Assembly (NCBI GenBank): GCA_017883485.1
Contig: JADGNM010000173.1
Span: 1 to 6,071 of the forward strand
Direction: 5' to 3'
Source: Methanosarcina sp.
GTDB taxonomy: Archaea; Halobacteriota; Methanosarcinia; Methanosarcinales; Methanosarcinaceae
DNA: 6,071 nt
In this document: positions 5,753 to 6,071 of the stretch, piece by piece
Layout: each line of letters starts with the position of its first letter
Numbering within the stretch: the first letter of the stretch is position 1
Program-made: the position numbers and the translations under genes
Notes under the pieces: generated by a model
Told to the model about the DNA's origin: nothing
The model's input: only the letters and a program-made list of their open reading frames with translations
Database searches by the model: none

Positions 5753-5847
5753 TTTCTCAGATATTGAAGCTACTCAGTGGGGTTGGATCCATAGTGACAG
5801 ACTCAGCTTCGGAGTTCTTATTAGCTCTTAATATCTTGCAATTTTTT
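5753..5847 (+). ncRNA. Candidate structured small RNA
   Basis: The ends of this segment form a long stem. AGATATTGA (5759-5767) pairs with TTAATATCT (5828-5836), with one G-T pair at 5766/5829. AGCT (5768-5771) pairs with AGCT (5823-5826), leaving one bulged C at 5827: 13 pairs in all. Inside are two smaller hairpins, GTGG/CCAT at 5777-5792 and AGACTC paired with GAGT-CT at 5799-5818 (one bulged T). The whole resembles a three-way junction. A TATA-like box at 5724-5731 predicts a start close to 5753, and six T residues at 5842-5847 follow the stem by 5 bases. Promoter, folded body and T-tract end agree in spacing, which is the main argument. I recognise no known RNA family, and a conserved 3' UTR fold or chance pairing in A+T-rich DNA remains possible. 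Confidence 0.35.
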
Positions 5848-5936
5848 AGTAAGTTTTATTAAGAAGAAGTATATTCTAAAAGTAAAATAAGAAAAAGCTC
5901 TTGCCGAAAATATAATGATATTAAGAAATACACCTC

Positions 5937-5951
5937 ACATTTCGACCCCCC
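5937..5951 (-). repeat. G-tract motif with ATG-stop, right inverted copy
   Basis: On the minus strand, six G (5951-5946) are followed by TCGAA and ATG (5940-5938) directly followed by TGA (5937-5935). It matches the left copy at 79-93 at 14 of 15 bases and points towards it, so the pair are inverted repeats about 5.85 kb apart enclosing all the confident genes. Each copy has a different stop codon after the ATG. Confidence 0.4.
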
Positions 5952-5994
5952 TCTAAAAAACAAGGTGAATTTTTCAACCTATAAGGCAGGAGTC

Positions 5995-6063
5995 TCCTTC
6001 CTCGGTAGATCCGGTTTTCCGGATCGGACAGGTGGGGGAGGAATGCCGTCAACTTCACCATAA
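5995..6063 (+). other. Strongly folded segment covering a Shine-Dalgarno and a 6-codon ORF
   Basis: TCCTTCCTC (5995-6003) pairs over 9 bases with GGGGGAGGA (6034-6042), two of them G-T. Nested within it, GATCCGG (6008-6014) and CCGGATC (6019-6025) form a perfect 7-bp hairpin with a TTTT loop. The outer stem covers the purine-rich GGGGGAGG just before an ATG at 6043, whose frame ends after six codons (MPSTSP) with TAA at 6061-6063. It may be an RNA leader controlling something beyond the window. Hairpins followed by a GAGG...GTCAA sequence also occur at the right ends of IS200/IS605-type elements and their omega RNAs. No tnpB frame lies upstream here, so that reading would mean an orphan end. 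Confidence 0.4.
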
Positions 6064-6071
6064 TACATTTA

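Larger units (their letters stand above)
5509..6071. other. Long 3' intergenic region without a credible protein gene
   Basis: Over 560 bases carry only tiny frames, for example ATG 5698 with 15 codons and no Shine-Dalgarno. Instead it is rich in inverted repeats: AAGCTAC 5594-5600 with GTAGCTT 5640-5646, the bulged stem 5689-5720, the long stem 5759-5836, TCTTAATATC 5826-5835 with GATATTAAGA 5917-5926, and the two nested stems 5995-6042. The 10-base word GAAGCTACTC occurs twice, at 5593-5602 and 5766-5775. The region probably holds the 3' end of the coiled-coil operon and one or more RNA elements. Confidence 0.5.

Overview
The window looks like chromosomal DNA of a methanogenic archaeon, most likely Methanosarcina or a close relative. 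The case rests on a euryarchaeal MCM helicase, an archaeal TrmJ-type tRNA methyltransferase, a DUF424 protein and a COG1340-type archaeal coiled-coil protein. It is supported by A+T-rich intergenic DNA with archaeal TATA boxes, oligo-T termination tracts, and genes that seem to start at or beside their transcription start. The genus is inferred from protein character and was not checked by a search.

Layout, all confident genes on the + strand. 1-239: no convincing gene, but a G8 tract ending in an ATG-TAA start-stop, a 7-bp hairpin and TATA-like sequence. 240-329: a 29-codon ORF resembling a ferredoxin iron-sulfur motif that has lost one cysteine. 353-1105: trmJ-like SPOUT methyltransferase, starting with TTG. 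1106-1275: oligo-T tracts and the mcm promoter region. 1276-3384: full-length mcm without an intein. 3523-3813: DUF424 protein. 3895-4518 and 4549-5508: two coiled-coil proteins in a likely operon behind a strong TATA box. 5509-6071: 563 bases with no credible protein gene but several inverted repeats, a candidate promoter plus structured RNA (about 5753-5847), an inverted copy of the left-hand G-tract motif, and a strongly folded segment ending in a 6-codon ORF.

How the genes relate: mcm is the replicative helicase, and trmJ acts on tRNA. DUF424 and the two coiled-coil proteins have no assigned function. The coiled-coil genes lie only 30 bases apart and have similar predicted architecture, so a complex of the two is reasonable but inferred. 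The separate promoter-like signals argue that trmJ, mcm and the coiled-coil pair are separate transcription units; the status of the DUF424 gene is unclear.

I do not see a CRISPR array, tRNA, rRNA, transposase or defence system. The least explained material is the 3' intergenic region and the coiled-coil pair.
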